A DNA stretch of 64,000 nucleotides, from assembly GCF_003597395.2 (NCBI RefSeq), contig NC_133769.1:42266810-42330809 (forward strand), read 5' to 3'. The DNA comes from Chelonoidis abingdonii. Taxonomy: Eukaryota; Chordata; Testudines; Testudinidae. Below, in pieces: positions 1 through 11,242 of the stretch. Both the position numbers and the translations under genes were made by a program. The first letter of the stretch is position 1. The number at the start of each line of letters is the position of its first letter. The notes under the pieces are model-generated. The model ran no database searches. It had not been told where the DNA came from and saw only the letters and a program-made list of their open reading frames with translations.

Positions 1-1444
1 AGCTAAGGGGGAGGAGAGATAGATCTCTTCTGTGTCTTGTATTTGGGGTTTTTTTTGTGGAATAAGAGGATATGCTTCTTGGTATTGTGATGTAAGAGAT
101 TACATCAAACTCCAGGTTAGCCGAGAGGAAGTCTGGGTGGGAGAGAGAGGGAAGAAGTGGGTTATTTTCTTTGTTGTAGGCTCAGGGTTTCTGAGTCTTG
201 GGTCCCTCCAGGAAGTGTATGGGAGACAGGGGGCCAAAACCTGGAAATTTTTGGTGGTGGCAGCGATCAAAGTAAGCTGGTATTGAGCTTAGCGCGGTTT
301 TGCTAGGCACCAGATTTTTGGCGCTAGTTCCAGATTTGGGAAGGGCTTATGATAGGGGGTCATAGTGGAGCACAAGCCTGACATATGAGGAACAGGTCTG
401 TACACTGCACTTTATATGATTTTATGAAACATGCTAAATACTGGATATGCTTATGCCAAAGGTCTCCTGTAAGGTATTTAAAAGCTTATAATCTATCGGA
501 GTGAATTATCCTTCTGTTAATGTTACCATCTTGTATCTAACTAGAATATGAAATATAATCTTGAGGGCATGTATTTGCAAAGTGTGGGCCATTAATGGTG
601 GTTTGGAGGCTTGGATGACTTCCATTAACCAGAACATTGCTGCGATACGCTCTGTTTTACTGTATTTCTTTCGTATGTGTGTGTGCTGGCAAGTGTAATG
701 AAGTCTTACAGTGACATGTGATCATGTCAAATGAACTGAATTCATCTTTAACCTGTTGCTTTTCCCATGAGAAGGGGCGGGGTGGAACAGAGAAAAGAGG
801 ACCATCATGAGAATCCCCTGCTACCCTGAGCTGACAAGGGTGACAGGGGAAGGGCTGTGCCGACTGATGAAGCATCCGGTCTGTGAAAAGACTTATTGAA
901 CATCTTTCAAGGTGAGATTTATCTGAACCATGTATTTACGTATTAGGTGTAATTTGTGTGTTTTATTTTATTTTGTTGGTATTCACTTTGTTCTGTTGTT
1001 ACTCTTGGAACCACTTAAATCCTACTTTTCTGTATTTAATAAAATCATATTTGTACTTATTGATTACCCAAAGTATGTATTATACTTGGGGGGGCAAAAA
1101 ACCGCTGTGCAATCTCTCCAATCAATCTGTTATAAGAGGTGAACATTTATGAGTTACCTTGTATAGCTTATAAGGGTAAATGGATTTATTTGGTTTGAAC
1201 CCATTGGGATTTGGACATCTGAGTGTTAAAGGCCTTAAAGAACCTTTTTGTAAGCTGCTTTCAGTTTAAGTTCTGCAGTTTTGTGGGGCAAGTAAATTCA
1301 GACCCTGTGGTCTTTGTTGGAGCAGCGGGCACGCTGATCGCAAGACAGGGTGCTGGGGTACTGGAGCTGGGAGGAAGCAGGGGCAGAAAGTAGACTTGGA
1401 ACGGTCCATCTCCAGGGGGGGGTCTGGTGATGGCAACCTTCACA
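1..1444. other. Unannotated stretch, no gene or repeat recognised
   Basis: AT-rich sequence with only short chance reading frames of 60-84 codons on either strand. No splice-flanked coding segment, RNA gene or transposon end was recognised. A run of seven G at about 1089-1095 is the only low-complexity feature. Confidence 0.5.
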
Positions 1445-2059
1445 GCAGGGTAACACTGTTGCAAAACGAAACATCACTCTGGGATTTATTAGCAGGATTG
1501 TTGTAAGCAGACACAAGAAGTAATTTTCGCTCTACCCATCTGATTGGCCTCAATGGAGTATGTGTCCAGTTCTGGGTGCCACATTTCAGGAAATGTGTGG
1601 ACAAATTGGAGAAAGTCTGAGAAGAGCAACAAAAATGATTAACGGTTTGGTAAACATGACCTATTAGGGAAGATTGAAAACACTGGGCTTGTTTAGTCTG
1701 GAAAAGAGATGACAGAGAGGGGACATAACAGTTTTCAAGTACATAAAAGGTTGTTACAAGGAGGAGAGAGAACATTTGTTTTTCTTAACCGCTGAGGATA
1801 GGACAAGAAACAATGGGCTTAAATTGCAGCAATGGAGGTTTAGGCTGGACACTAGGAAAAACTTCCTAACAGGATGGTTAAGCACTGGAATAAATTGAGT
1901 AGGAAGGTTGTGGAATATCCATCACTGGAGATTTTTAAGAGGAGGTTAGACAAACAACTGTTGTGGATGGTCTAGATAATACGTAGTCCTGCCTCAGTGC
2001 AGTGGACTGGACTAGATGACCACTTGAAGTCTCTTCCAGTCCTGTGATTCTATGATTCT
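1445..2059 (+). mobile_element. CR1 LINE, 5'-truncated 3' end
   Basis: Plus-strand CR1 retrotransposon covering the end of ORF2 and the short 3' UTR. Recognisable text runs from the segment 'AACACTGTTGCAAAA' through 'TTCTGGGTGCCACATTTC' and 'GGACAAATTGGAGAAAGTC' to 'GACTGGACTAGATGACC', and it finishes in the typical CR1 terminal repeat ATTCTATGATTCT at 2047-2059. CR1 elements lack a poly(A) tail and end in such 8-bp-like repeats, which fixes the strand and the 3' boundary. The frame is broken by stops and small indels, so the copy is dead. The 5' boundary is a truncation point estimated by eye, within about 20 bp. Confidence 0.9.
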
Positions 2060-3029
2060 AAAAGAAATAATTAAAAAGGTGATAGTTTTCTGGAAAGAGA
2101 AGCTGTTTGCGTTCAGGAAACATGTTGATGATGGAAGGGCATGAGTAGGATTTGTGAACGTATGCTTCCTGCAGGCTCAGCTAACTCTTGAAAATTCCCT
2201 ATGGTTTACATGTTTTAGGTCACTCTTGGGGCCTAAAAGACTTTGCAGTTGGCAGGAAGCCACTTCTATCTTCTTCTGAATTAAACTTTTCTTCCATTCT
2301 TTTTATTTGGATATATTTATTGTACTGAAATAATAGACACACACAACAGTTTCAGAAGGAAACCTCACATTACATACAGATAGCTTTTCACCAATCAAAA
2401 TTACAGTGAATCTAAAAAGGAGATAAAAGAAAACAGAGGAAAGAAAGGGAAGGGGGAAAGAGGACATAAATAAGGAGAAAATGCCATGATCAATCTTCTT
2501 ATGACCTACTGCAGTACCTAGTTATAATTTGTGTTCAGCATTTTAGAAACACTTCCTCGAATGTTGGCTACATTTTTAGAGAGAATGATGTTCTAAAGAT
2601 AACATTTTTCTGAGCAGTAGGTAAATTCCTTATCTCTCCCCTATATTCATTTTGGCAATGTGGTTCTACTCTGGTATCATGAGGTTTACCTGCCATTGGC
2701 TCTCAATAACTCCAGATCAAGTATGCTCTCTTTCCAAGTACATATACTTTGTCTTCTGTCACCTCTGCAAACTCTGATAATCAAGCTTGGCTCATTCATT
2801 CTTGCTTATTTCCACCACTAACCCATTATACCCTTTGTTAAACCTATGAATCTTCGCTTCCCTTCATATTATGTCCTTGTTGATTCCATTGGGTTATCTC
2901 AGAAGTAACTGATTGGAATTTAGGAAATAGTCCTGGTGATGCACAAGGAGAACCAGATTCCAGCTCACTTTCTCTTAGCTTTTGTTGGCTCTGCGGAGGC
3001 AATAGGAATAAAACACAGTAAAAATGTGG
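2060..3029. other. Unannotated stretch next to LINE 3' side
   Basis: No gene seen. It includes a purine-rich tract at about 2408-2475 (GGAGATAAAAG, AAAGGGAAGGGGGAAAG). The part from about 2850 to 3029 may be 3' UTR of the minus-strand LINE that follows, but its true 3' end cannot be placed. Confidence 0.4.
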
Positions 3030-3959
3030 TTTTATCACTTCTTCTAACATTTGCAGTGCTTGCCAAGTCACCCAACAGCAGTTTCATCTGCACAGTTAAG
3101 GGTCTGAAGGCCACCATGAAATCTAGCCAGTTGCCACTTGTTGACATGTGGCATTGACTGACAAAAACCACAGTGACAAAGTGGATTATCACACAGACCC
3201 CATGTGTAGAGGTTGGCTGCACATATTCTTTGGCCACTTTGGAACCTGTTCAGCAGAGTCCAAAGTTGATGTGGCAGGTGAAAATCAAGCAGCTGAATGG
3301 TCAGATCAGTGACAAGGAAACCATTCCAAACCTCTTTAGCCGACTACTCACAGCACCATAGGGTTGCTTCTGGCAGATGCCAGTCTGGAAGTTGAGACCA
3401 CAATGGATGCCTCGACATAAGTCATGCTCTGGGGTGATTGGAAATGCCTGTGTATGGTGGAAGACCTGGATTGGCAGATAGCCTTTCCACCAGTCTGACT
3501 GTAGATTATCCATGGTGAATGTGTGGAGGGGCTATGTTGCTCAGAACTGGTAGCTATGGGATAGGAGTGTGGCACAGGGTATCTATGATGATACACATGG
3601 TCTAGTTCAATTCAGCATCAACCAATTTAATCTGAGGCAAATGACATTACAGAGGGCACAGTATTCCACTGAGGAATAGCACAGCACCACAGCCGATGTG
3701 CAAAGTGTCTCTGCTCTTGTGCCCCATGTTGAACTGGGTAATTTCCTGATTAGATTATTCCTAGTACTGACTTTGGCAGCAGTCTTTTTTAGATGATCAT
3801 GGAAAGTCAGAGTAACACCAAGGTAGACCAGTTTTGCCAGGTTTCAGTCATTTTCCATTGAGGAAGACATCTAAGTCACACTTACATTGCAGAGGTGGAA
3901 GACTCTCGAAACTGTCTTAGTCATGCTTGGTTGGAATCAGTAACTGCTACAGTAGACTG

Positions 3960-4790
3960 CTATATTGGTCGGCGTTCAAGATGTTCTCCAATTTGGTGAA
4001 AGAGCTTCACTGCAGCAGGTGTCATCTGGCATAGGTAAACTTGCATGACTGAATCAGGTCATTTGTGTACAGATTGAACAAGGTGGGCACAAGCACAGAG
4101 CCTGGGGGTAAGCTGTTGGATTGTGTTCATCATGAACTTGTTCTGTCTCCTATATGTACCTGAAAATACCTGTTACAAAGTAGAATTTCAACAATGTCCA
4201 CTACCATGCTGGGAGACCTCTCAACAGTTTTACTAGAAGACCAGTATGCCATTCTGTATCGTAGGCTGCTGTCAGGTCCAAGAAAACAGCTCCTGCATTC
4301 AAGTTCTATTGAAACCCATTTTCTATATATGTAGCAAGGGCTAGGACTTGGTTGTGTGTGCTTCAACCCTTCCAAAAGCCAGCTTGTTTGATGCTGAGAG
4401 TTCTCTCTGCCTCTGGAAATTCACGACGGATAAGCCGCTCAAAGATTTTGAAGACAACAAATAGCAGAGAAATTGGTTGATAGCTTGCCGCACTGAGTGG
4501 GTCCTTTCCGGGATTTAGAAGGGTGGTCACTTTTGATGTCCTCCAGATCCTTGGCAGGTTACCCTCATTAACAACCTGCATTAGGAATTTGGATAGCCAT
4601 TGATGGGCATTGATTCCAAGGGGTTTCAGGAACTCCGGTGAAATATTGTGATATCTTGCTGCCATTCTGGGTTTGATGTTCCTTAGTACAGTGTCTAATT
4701 CAGTGCTTGTGAAGGGTGCCGTGCACTGACAAAGCAGATTATATCATCTGAATTGCTACCACTCATTGCAAATCTACTGTTTTATGAGAT
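3960..4790 (-). pseudogene. Reverse transcriptase remnant of the LINE
   Basis: Two open pieces (4363-4665, 100 codons, and 4130-4375 in another frame) plus shifted text between and after them form an RT palm. The first piece carries the fingers motif with LPRIWRTSKV and NPGKDP. Motif A FLDLTAAYD is preserved with its aspartate at 4258-4284, in a different frame from the first piece. Motif C, normally YADD, reads TATGCC-A-GATGAC at 4021-4033, so one extra base separates YA from DD. Both lesions make the enzyme inactive. This is transposon RT, not a host gene. Confidence 0.7.
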
Positions 4791-5054
4791 TATTCAGAGG
4801 AACCTTTGCAACCTGAAGGAAGTGGCTAGCAACTTGATTTGGAGTGACAGCAGACAGGGCAGCACTGGTGGTTATTGTGCAAGTTGACCCAGAGGGTTCC
4901 AGTATTTCTGTCTGGAATGGGTGAAATTTGTATTCCTTGTTGTTTCTTCCCATCTTGCTCATCTCACAGCATCTAAGGACTCTAAGTGGTCAGCAATATC
5001 TGGATTTCCAGTTATACAGCTTCAATAGTTCTAAACATAGAGCATCGAAACAAG

Positions 5055-5495
5055 TTATGTAGACAGAGCGATAGCCTGGACACACAGGCTGCCTTGACGA
5101 TGACTCGATGGAAACGGTTGTAGGCTTCGTTGATTGGACGGAATGTGATGGGATGGTAATAGTACTTCATTCCAGAGTTTCACTGAAATTCCATCTTCTT
5201 TTCTTAAAGTTTCTAACAATGGGAAGCTCACAGGGATGAGTGATGTTCTATGTTGACTATGTGAAAAGTTGTCCAGGACCACACACAATGCTGGTTGGGG
5301 GTGTCTCCCAGCAGAGACCAGATGAGTAATCATTTGACCATGTAGCTGAGTGTAGTATACCCATTGTTTGGGTCATGTACAAGAACAAGGTCATTGTCTG
5401 ATGCCCAGTCCACTAGTTGTTTGCCATCTGGGTCTGGCTCTGACTAAGCCCAGTCAGTGTGGTGGCTGTTGAAATCACCCACATACTCATCTGGG
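5055..5495 (-). pseudogene. EEP endonuclease C-terminal remnant of the LINE
   Basis: The minus strand reads ...VGDFNSHHTDW at 5445-5482, followed by an in-frame stop, then DPDGKQLVDWASDNDLVL. GDFN followed by H/W residues is the conserved phosphodiesterase motif of the exonuclease-endonuclease-phosphatase fold that nicks target DNA in Jockey-type LINEs. A 92-codon open stretch lies at 5055-5333 but in a shifted frame. The domain is incomplete at its N-terminus and cannot be functional. Confidence 0.65.
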
Positions 5496-6504
5496 TGGGT
5501 GAAAGAGTGGGTAACACTGGCAGTTCCCAGTGCGGACGGGTGTCTGTGTCACTGAAATGAGGAAATGAGACCCAGGAATATAACCAAGAAGCAGTTCTGT
5601 TGAGTTACAAGGTGTCTTTTTGACTTCATCACTTTTTAGAGAAGCACTGATCTTTACAATACAAATAATAGCATTTTCTTATTGAGATCAATGCAGCCAC
5701 ATGGAATGTAGGATAAGTCAAATTTTGGCCCAGAATGCTCTGCTGAATTACCTGTTAATCTCTGCTAAGATTTTTAAATGTAGGAAACAGCTCACTGGTG
5801 TTATAGCGGATTACTTAATATGCTTTTTTCCCCACTTCTGGAAATGGGTTCAAATCCCATTTGGGTGGCAAGCCAAGAGGTTTTGGTGCTCTGCAAGCCT
5901 TATGGGTGGATTGGATCGTTGCTCTTGCAATAAAATCACTGCACAATTCAGCATGGTTAGCAGTCTGTGGTGTGCATTATTGAAGGTGTTGTGGGAAAGT
6001 TTATATGCTGCCTATCCTTTTAGCATACCCAACATTATTAATTCCCTGTTTCCATAAGCCTCAAAGTCATGCACAATCCCAATCTGCTCCCTCTCACATA
6101 TCTATATAAATATATTCATAATGTATAGGGAAGGAATGGAAATGGTACTGATGGATCTAAGATATGGCAGATTAGAATTCTCAGCCTTTTCTGCTAATCA
6201 TTACTGAGAGTTAAAATGTTGATCTAGCAAGTTAATGTTCACCACTGATCAAACTGAGGAGAAAGCCATCATCCATGGTATAGCCAGCCTCAAAGGGCTG
6301 ATGACAGTATAATTTTTGTATTAGATAAATACTTATAATCCTAATATAGAGGAGCCCTGTGCTGTATTTGGGTCCCTGATAATAAAGTGATAGGAACATT
6401 AGAAATGCTAAAATAGATTAGAGTCCCCATTCTAATTTTGATTGAATTCAGATTTATTATAAAAATGTCAGTTTTGTCTAACTGCATTTTCAGTTGTTGG
6501 CATC
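5496..6504. other. Unannotated stretch with a tRNA-like B box
   Basis: No gene is supported. GGGTTCAAATCCC at 5846-5858 fits the RNA polymerase III B-box consensus and could be the remains of a tRNA-derived SINE head, but no clear A box sits 30-60 bp upstream. A 118-codon frame at 5701-6057 runs through it and resembles nothing I know. Confidence 0.3.
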
Positions 6505-6720
6505 TAATCATAGAAGCACAGGACTGAAAGGGACCTCAAGAGGTCATCTAGTCCAGTCCCCTGCACTCGAGGTAGGACTGCATAATATCTGGACCATTTC
6601 TGACAGGTGTTTGTCTAACCTGTTCTTAGAAACCTCCAGTGATGGAGATTCCACAACCTCCTTAGGCAATTTGTTCAAGGGCTTAACTACCCTGATAGTT
6701 AGTAAGGTTTTTTTTCCCGT
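6505..6720 (-). mobile_element. CR1 LINE 3' end
   Basis: Minus-strand CR1 tail. On the plus strand it starts AATCATAGAA, the reverse complement of the CR1 terminal TTCTATGATT. It continues GAAAGGGACCTCAAGAGGTC, ATCTAGTCCAGTCCCCTGC and GATTCCACAACCTCCTTAGG, which are standard reverse-oriented CR1 3' text. It is truncated after about 215 bp near CTACCCTGATAGTTAGTAAGG. Confidence 0.9.
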
Positions 6721-9700
6721 GTAGGCCAGTGTCTTATAAAACAAGGAGGAAGCATTAAACTAAAAGAACTTCTGAGAGGTAAAGCACAAAGCTGAACTAT
6801 TATGCTCATGCATCACAGACAGTCTTCTGAAAGGAAATTGAAAAAGAATTTGTCAGACTTGCAGTATTTTCATAAATCAAGCTAATTGTTGAATGGACTT
6901 TTCCAGCATTCACAGCTAGTGAAATTAGGTTTTATTACAGCATCCTCTGCTAGTTATTCTAAGCACTGAGTAACTCTTGATTTTTTTAATAGAATATGAT
7001 ACTTTCAATTAATGATTTAGATACATTGTCACTACTGTTGGATTCATTAAAATTAGTGAGGGTGGGGAATGGCACCCGTTGAGACTAGATGCAGAGTTCC
7101 TAATCCCAAGAATGATGAAAAAAAATACTGGGGAAACTGCAGTGCCACTGATGGCGTATAATACTATATGCTTACCATTAGGTTCTTGGGTAAATTAAAG
7201 CTTTTTTAGCTGAGAGAGCTGCTTGTTGTATTATTCCAGACAAAACTAAGATGGCGGTGTAGTTCGCGGGAAGAAGAGAGGAATAAGGACAAAAAAGAGA
7301 AAATAAATGTTTTAGGATAAGAAACCATATGAACTCCATGCTAGAATAAGAAATTTTGATGATAGTCCTTCCTCTAGGAATTGTAGCTGAGTCCGCTGAA
7401 AAAAGTATCATTTAACATTATAAATATAAATACAGAATACCAGAGATTGTATTGTTTTAAAAATACAGGATGCTAAATGCCTAAGCTGTTTTTCAAAGGT
7501 GATTATATAACATGTTTGAAAGGGCTGTGTTAAGAGAAAGATCATTTTGATTAGAACAATCATCAGGTGTTTTCACTAGCTCTTGAGACAGAGCAGGTAA
7601 GTGACTTGGGGTTTCCTAAACTGCTGATTTCTATTTCTGAACATTAAAGAAAAACCAATTAAGGTAATCAATGTGTGCAAAGGGCAATGTCAAAATCCAC
7701 TTTGCAGTGCTAAACGAACAGCTCCTTTTTTATCCATTTTTCCCCAAGTCAGAACTGTTCAGTCGAAAATGAAAGATTGATTCAAAATGTTCACTGCTCT
7801 TTTTTTCTCCTGGAAGTCAAGGTTTGTTTGGAGAAGAAAAAGAGACTAATCTCAACCCAAACTTAACAGATAAAGGAAGGTTAGAGGAACCTAATTTAGG
7901 TTTTGACTGTCATGAATTCTGCACCATATATACCTTGAGCTCCATTACAATCGTATTTGGCGCATTGCAGTATTTACCGTCCCCCTGGTATCTGTGGTGT
8001 TCCCTACACTCAGAATGTGGCATACTGTAAATACCACAATAACTTTACCTACTGTGTGTAGTAAATGGCAAGTTTTAATTGCACCCACAATACCATGGGT
8101 TTTCTATAGCTTGTTTGGAACAAGCATGTAATTAGCATCTCCCCAGGAAGTTATATGTTGAAGGGATTTGTCAACATAGTTTAGCTGATGCTGTTCAATG
8201 GATGAAGTAGTTAGTAGGTAGCTTTGGGGTATGCAACAAGGAATGTGGGGTAGAGAATGAGGAAAAAGAAGAAGAGAAATGGTTTTCTGTGATAATGTCA
8301 CTCCCACATGTACAGAAGTATAACAGCAACACAGTTGAATAAATTGTCACTGCTGTAATGTAATTTGAAACATTATGATTTTCTTCTTACTTATGCTCAA
8401 AGTCTTCAGGATACAAATATAATGTTTTTATAAATGCATTTGTCAAAAAATGCAAATGCACGCAAATATTAAAGGTGCTTAAAATACTGAGAAATTTATA
8501 ATACGTACTGGGCACCTGCTTTGTTAATATATTGGCTTCAGTGGAATTGCAGAATTTTAATAGAGAGCAGAATTTGGACCAGGACAAGTTTGACTGATTT
8601 CTTCCATTATTAGTTTTAATTTATGCAGCACTGTTTACATAGAAGCTAGAAGTAACGTCTCTAAAAGATGGGACACATTTTTCATGAGCATAACGCTGTC
8701 CTGGAACAATTTCAGCAATGTGTTAAGCACAACCTGGGTGCTCTTCCTCACAAGTTTAGTTATGCATGTTTGATTCAGCCACTATTTTAATGAGCAAATA
8801 TATTAATCAGTGAGGCCCATGCAAGAGAAACTGGGATTCACTTTTGTTTGTATTAGTGTTTACTGCCCTCCTATTGCAGCACAGGTTATTGATGAAGAAT
8901 CAGAATTGTCTTCCATCCAGATCATTCTTGTAGGATGTCTTTCCCACCTGCTTTTAATTCTCCAGTATTACAGAGAAAAACTGTACCTCTGCAGCACTAG
9001 TAAGTCCATTTCTAAAACTGCACTTCATATCACTTTCATTTCCTTCTTTACCCAGGGTTCCAGAGAGCATAAAACACAATCTGCCCTCTCTCCTCTCTGC
9101 CTGTCACCTACCTGTTGAGTGTTAATCCCAAAGGCAAGATGTAACCAAGTGGTTTTATTTACTTCTATTTCACTACATGAGATATTGTAATGAGCTGCTG
9201 TTATTTTTGCAGTGGTCTGACCCTTATACTTTCACGAGATACGGTGTTGCACAAACCAATAAACAGAACTGAACAGTATTGTCTTCCATGTGTCATGAAG
9301 ACCCAATAGTGGCCTTAGTGAAATAGCAGCAATTTTCCTGGGCAAGCATGAGAGATTTGGCCAGAAATACCAGCGTCATAAGGATTTCTCAGGAGAAATC
9401 TGTTTGTTTCAGGTGGGTCAAAGCAATATTGATGACCGCAATCAGTTTTCTCAAGTAAGCATTTTAAAGAGGTTTTTATCCCTTTTTAAGTGATGTTACT
9501 ACTACCTTTGCATGCCACATAATTGTATTATATGTTATCTAACTGCAATTGGAAAATATTCTGAGATTTTAAAATGGATGAAAATAACCAACTCTTTGCC
9601 TGGTCTCATAGCTTACTAATTTGTTCTACAATGTCATGCAGAAGATGCAGATTCTGTTCTCAGTTACATCAGAGGATGGCCAGACTGTGTTCCTGGTGGA

Positions 9701-9752
9701 AGAGGGTGTTTGTGTCTTTGGCCAATTAAATGTAAGCCTCAGAGCTAGAAGG
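6721..9752. other. About 3 kb without recognised gene or repeat
   Basis: AT-rich, low in repeats. One possible exon-like segment (8880-8999) is described under findings. A 102-codon frame at 8810-9118 spans it. Nothing else is supported. Confidence 0.45.
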
Positions 9753-9760
9753 CTTTAAAG

Positions 9761-10552
9761 CAGAGGCGGGCAATTTTTTTGGCCTGAGGGCCACATCGGG
9801 TTTTGTAAATTGTATGAGGGCCAGTTAGGGGAGGGGATTGTGGACCGGGACTCCTGCCCCATCCAAACCCTCTTGTTCTCTGACGGCCCCCCCAGGACCT
9901 CTGCTCCATTCACCTCCCCCTACTCCCTGTCCCCTGACCACCGCTGGACCCCCGCCACCCTATCTGACCCCTCCTCTCATTCCTCACTGCCCCCCCTGGA
10001 ACCCCTGCCCCATGCAACCACCCCTTCTCCATATCCCCTGACTATCCCCAAACCCTCTGACCCTGATTGGCCCCTGCCGCCCCATCCAACCCCCCCTTCC
10101 TGACTGCCCCCCGGGACCCCTGCCCCCATTCAACCTTCTATTCCCACCCTGACCACCCTGACCCCTATCAACACCCCCACCCCCTGACTACCACCCCAAA
10201 CTCCCCTGCCCTCTATCCAATGCCCCCCGCTCCATGCCCCCATACCGCTCTGCCTGGAGCATCAGTGGCTGGCGGCGCTACAGCTATGCCACCTAGCTGT
10301 AGCCGGGCCACCGGCACCAAGCAACACAGAGCATTGGGTCAGGCCAGGCTCTGCAGCTGTGCTGCTCCAGGAGCTCACAGCCCCGCCACCCAGAGCATTG
10401 CACTGGCGGCGGAGCAAGCAAACTGAGGCTGCGGGGAGGGGGAACAGGAAGGGAGGGGCGGGGGCTAATCTCCTCGGCCAGGAGCTCGGGGGCCAGGCAA
10501 GAGGGTCCTACGGGGTGAATATGGCCCATGGGCCATAGTTTGCCCACCTCTG
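9761..10552. mobile_element. Non-autonomous hAT-type transposon with C-rich core
   Basis: A 792-bp element with terminal inverted repeats CAGAGGCGGGCAA (left) and TTTGCCCACCTCTG (right), followed internally on the left by GGCCTGAGGGCCACA and on the right by ATGGCCCATGGGCC. It is flanked by CTTTAAAG (9753-9760) and TTTTAAAG (10553-10560), a 7/8 match of the 8-bp target duplication expected for hAT transposases. The core is strongly C-rich on the plus strand (repeated CCCCTGACC and CCCCATCC units) and becomes GC-rich on the right. Open frames of 97 and 119 codons inside it are proline-rich composition artefacts. It encodes no transposase. Confidence 0.85.
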
Positions 10553-10666
10553 TTTTAAAGGAATAGGAACTTTACTCTCCATGTAGGAAGAAGGAAAGTG
10601 GCTAGGCTTCATTTATATGAATTACAATTGTGCCCTAGGGCATTTTTGAACTCTCTTGTTGTATAG

Positions 10667-11242
10667 TTAGCAGAGCTGGTTGAAACTTGGAATTTGAAAT
10701 TTTTAGGAAATTCTGAAGCTTTGAAAAGGTTTTTCATTCTGATTTGGAATGAAAACTTGAACATTTGAAATATCCTGCAGGAAGGAAATGCTGTGGAAAA
10801 AATCATTTTGGAAAAATCAAAAGGTTTTCAATACATTTTTCCAAAATGAAAAGGAGCAGGAGGCTGTCCCCACTCCTGGGAGTCTCCAGGAGTCAGAAAA
10901 GTCCTCCACTGCAGAACAGGGAGTACAGAAGCCCTGAGAACCCCGGGTCTGGCTGGGGCTCTGAAGGCTTTCAGTCTCCTGGGAACCAGGTACTGGTCTT
11001 AAGAGCCCTGGGGTCCCTGGCCCCAGGGCAATCTGCATGCCATGTCTGCCCAGCGCCACTGACCCTGGAAGCCTGGTTTCCTTAGCAGCCTGCCCAGAGA
11101 GCTAGCAGGGAACCCTACCAGTGTTTCAGTGGAAGTCCCTCAAAACCAAAAGGTTTCCACAAAACGTGTCAGTTTCAACGAACCAGCATTTTCTAACTAA
11201 AAACCCATTTTGTCAGAAATTTGCCAACCAATTCTAACTGTT
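10667..11242. repeat. AAATTT-rich fold-back repeat with GC-rich centre
   Basis: The left side begins AGCAGAGCTGGTTGAAAC and the right side ends TTTGCCAACCAATTCTAAC, whose reverse complement (GTTAGAATTGGTTGGCAAA) resembles the left end. Both flanks are rich in GAAATTT/AAATTTC text. The centre (10860-11110) is GC-rich, with alternating GGAGTCTCCAGGAG-type inverted bits. It belongs to a family also seen at 16200, 22125, 32692 and 51375. Class uncertain. Confidence 0.5.

Larger units (their letters stand above)
3030..5495 (-). mobile_element. Degraded Jockey/I-group-like non-LTR retrotransposon
   Basis: Minus-strand remnant of about 2.5 kb from the single large ORF of an endonuclease-carrying LINE. 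Reading from high to low coordinates it shows: an endonuclease segment with VGDFN (5468-5482); a linker containing VTPNQVASHFLQVAK; a reverse transcriptase with SPEFLKPLG, LPRIWRTSKV, NPGKDP and SYQPISLL (4363-4665); catalytic motif A FLDLTAAYD (4258-4284); PTLFNLYTNDL; and a damaged YADD (4021-4033). The C-terminal end includes a CHCGF-like Cys/His stretch and ARFHGGLQTLN near 3080-3200. This order (EEP endonuclease, RT, C-terminal Cys/His region) is that of Jockey-superfamily LINEs. Stops and frameshifts are frequent. The endonuclease N-terminus is missing, so the copy is 5'-truncated. Text resemblance is to Jockey/I-type elements rather than to the CR1 copies around it; the exact clade is unresolved. 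Confidence 0.75.

Noticed and set aside
4363..4665. 100-codon frame as a possible host reverse transcriptase
   Set aside because: It is a fragment of the degraded LINE, with frameshifts on both sides.
9810..10426. Proline-rich frames of 67-119 codons
   Set aside because: They lie wholly inside the C-rich hAT element and follow its base composition.
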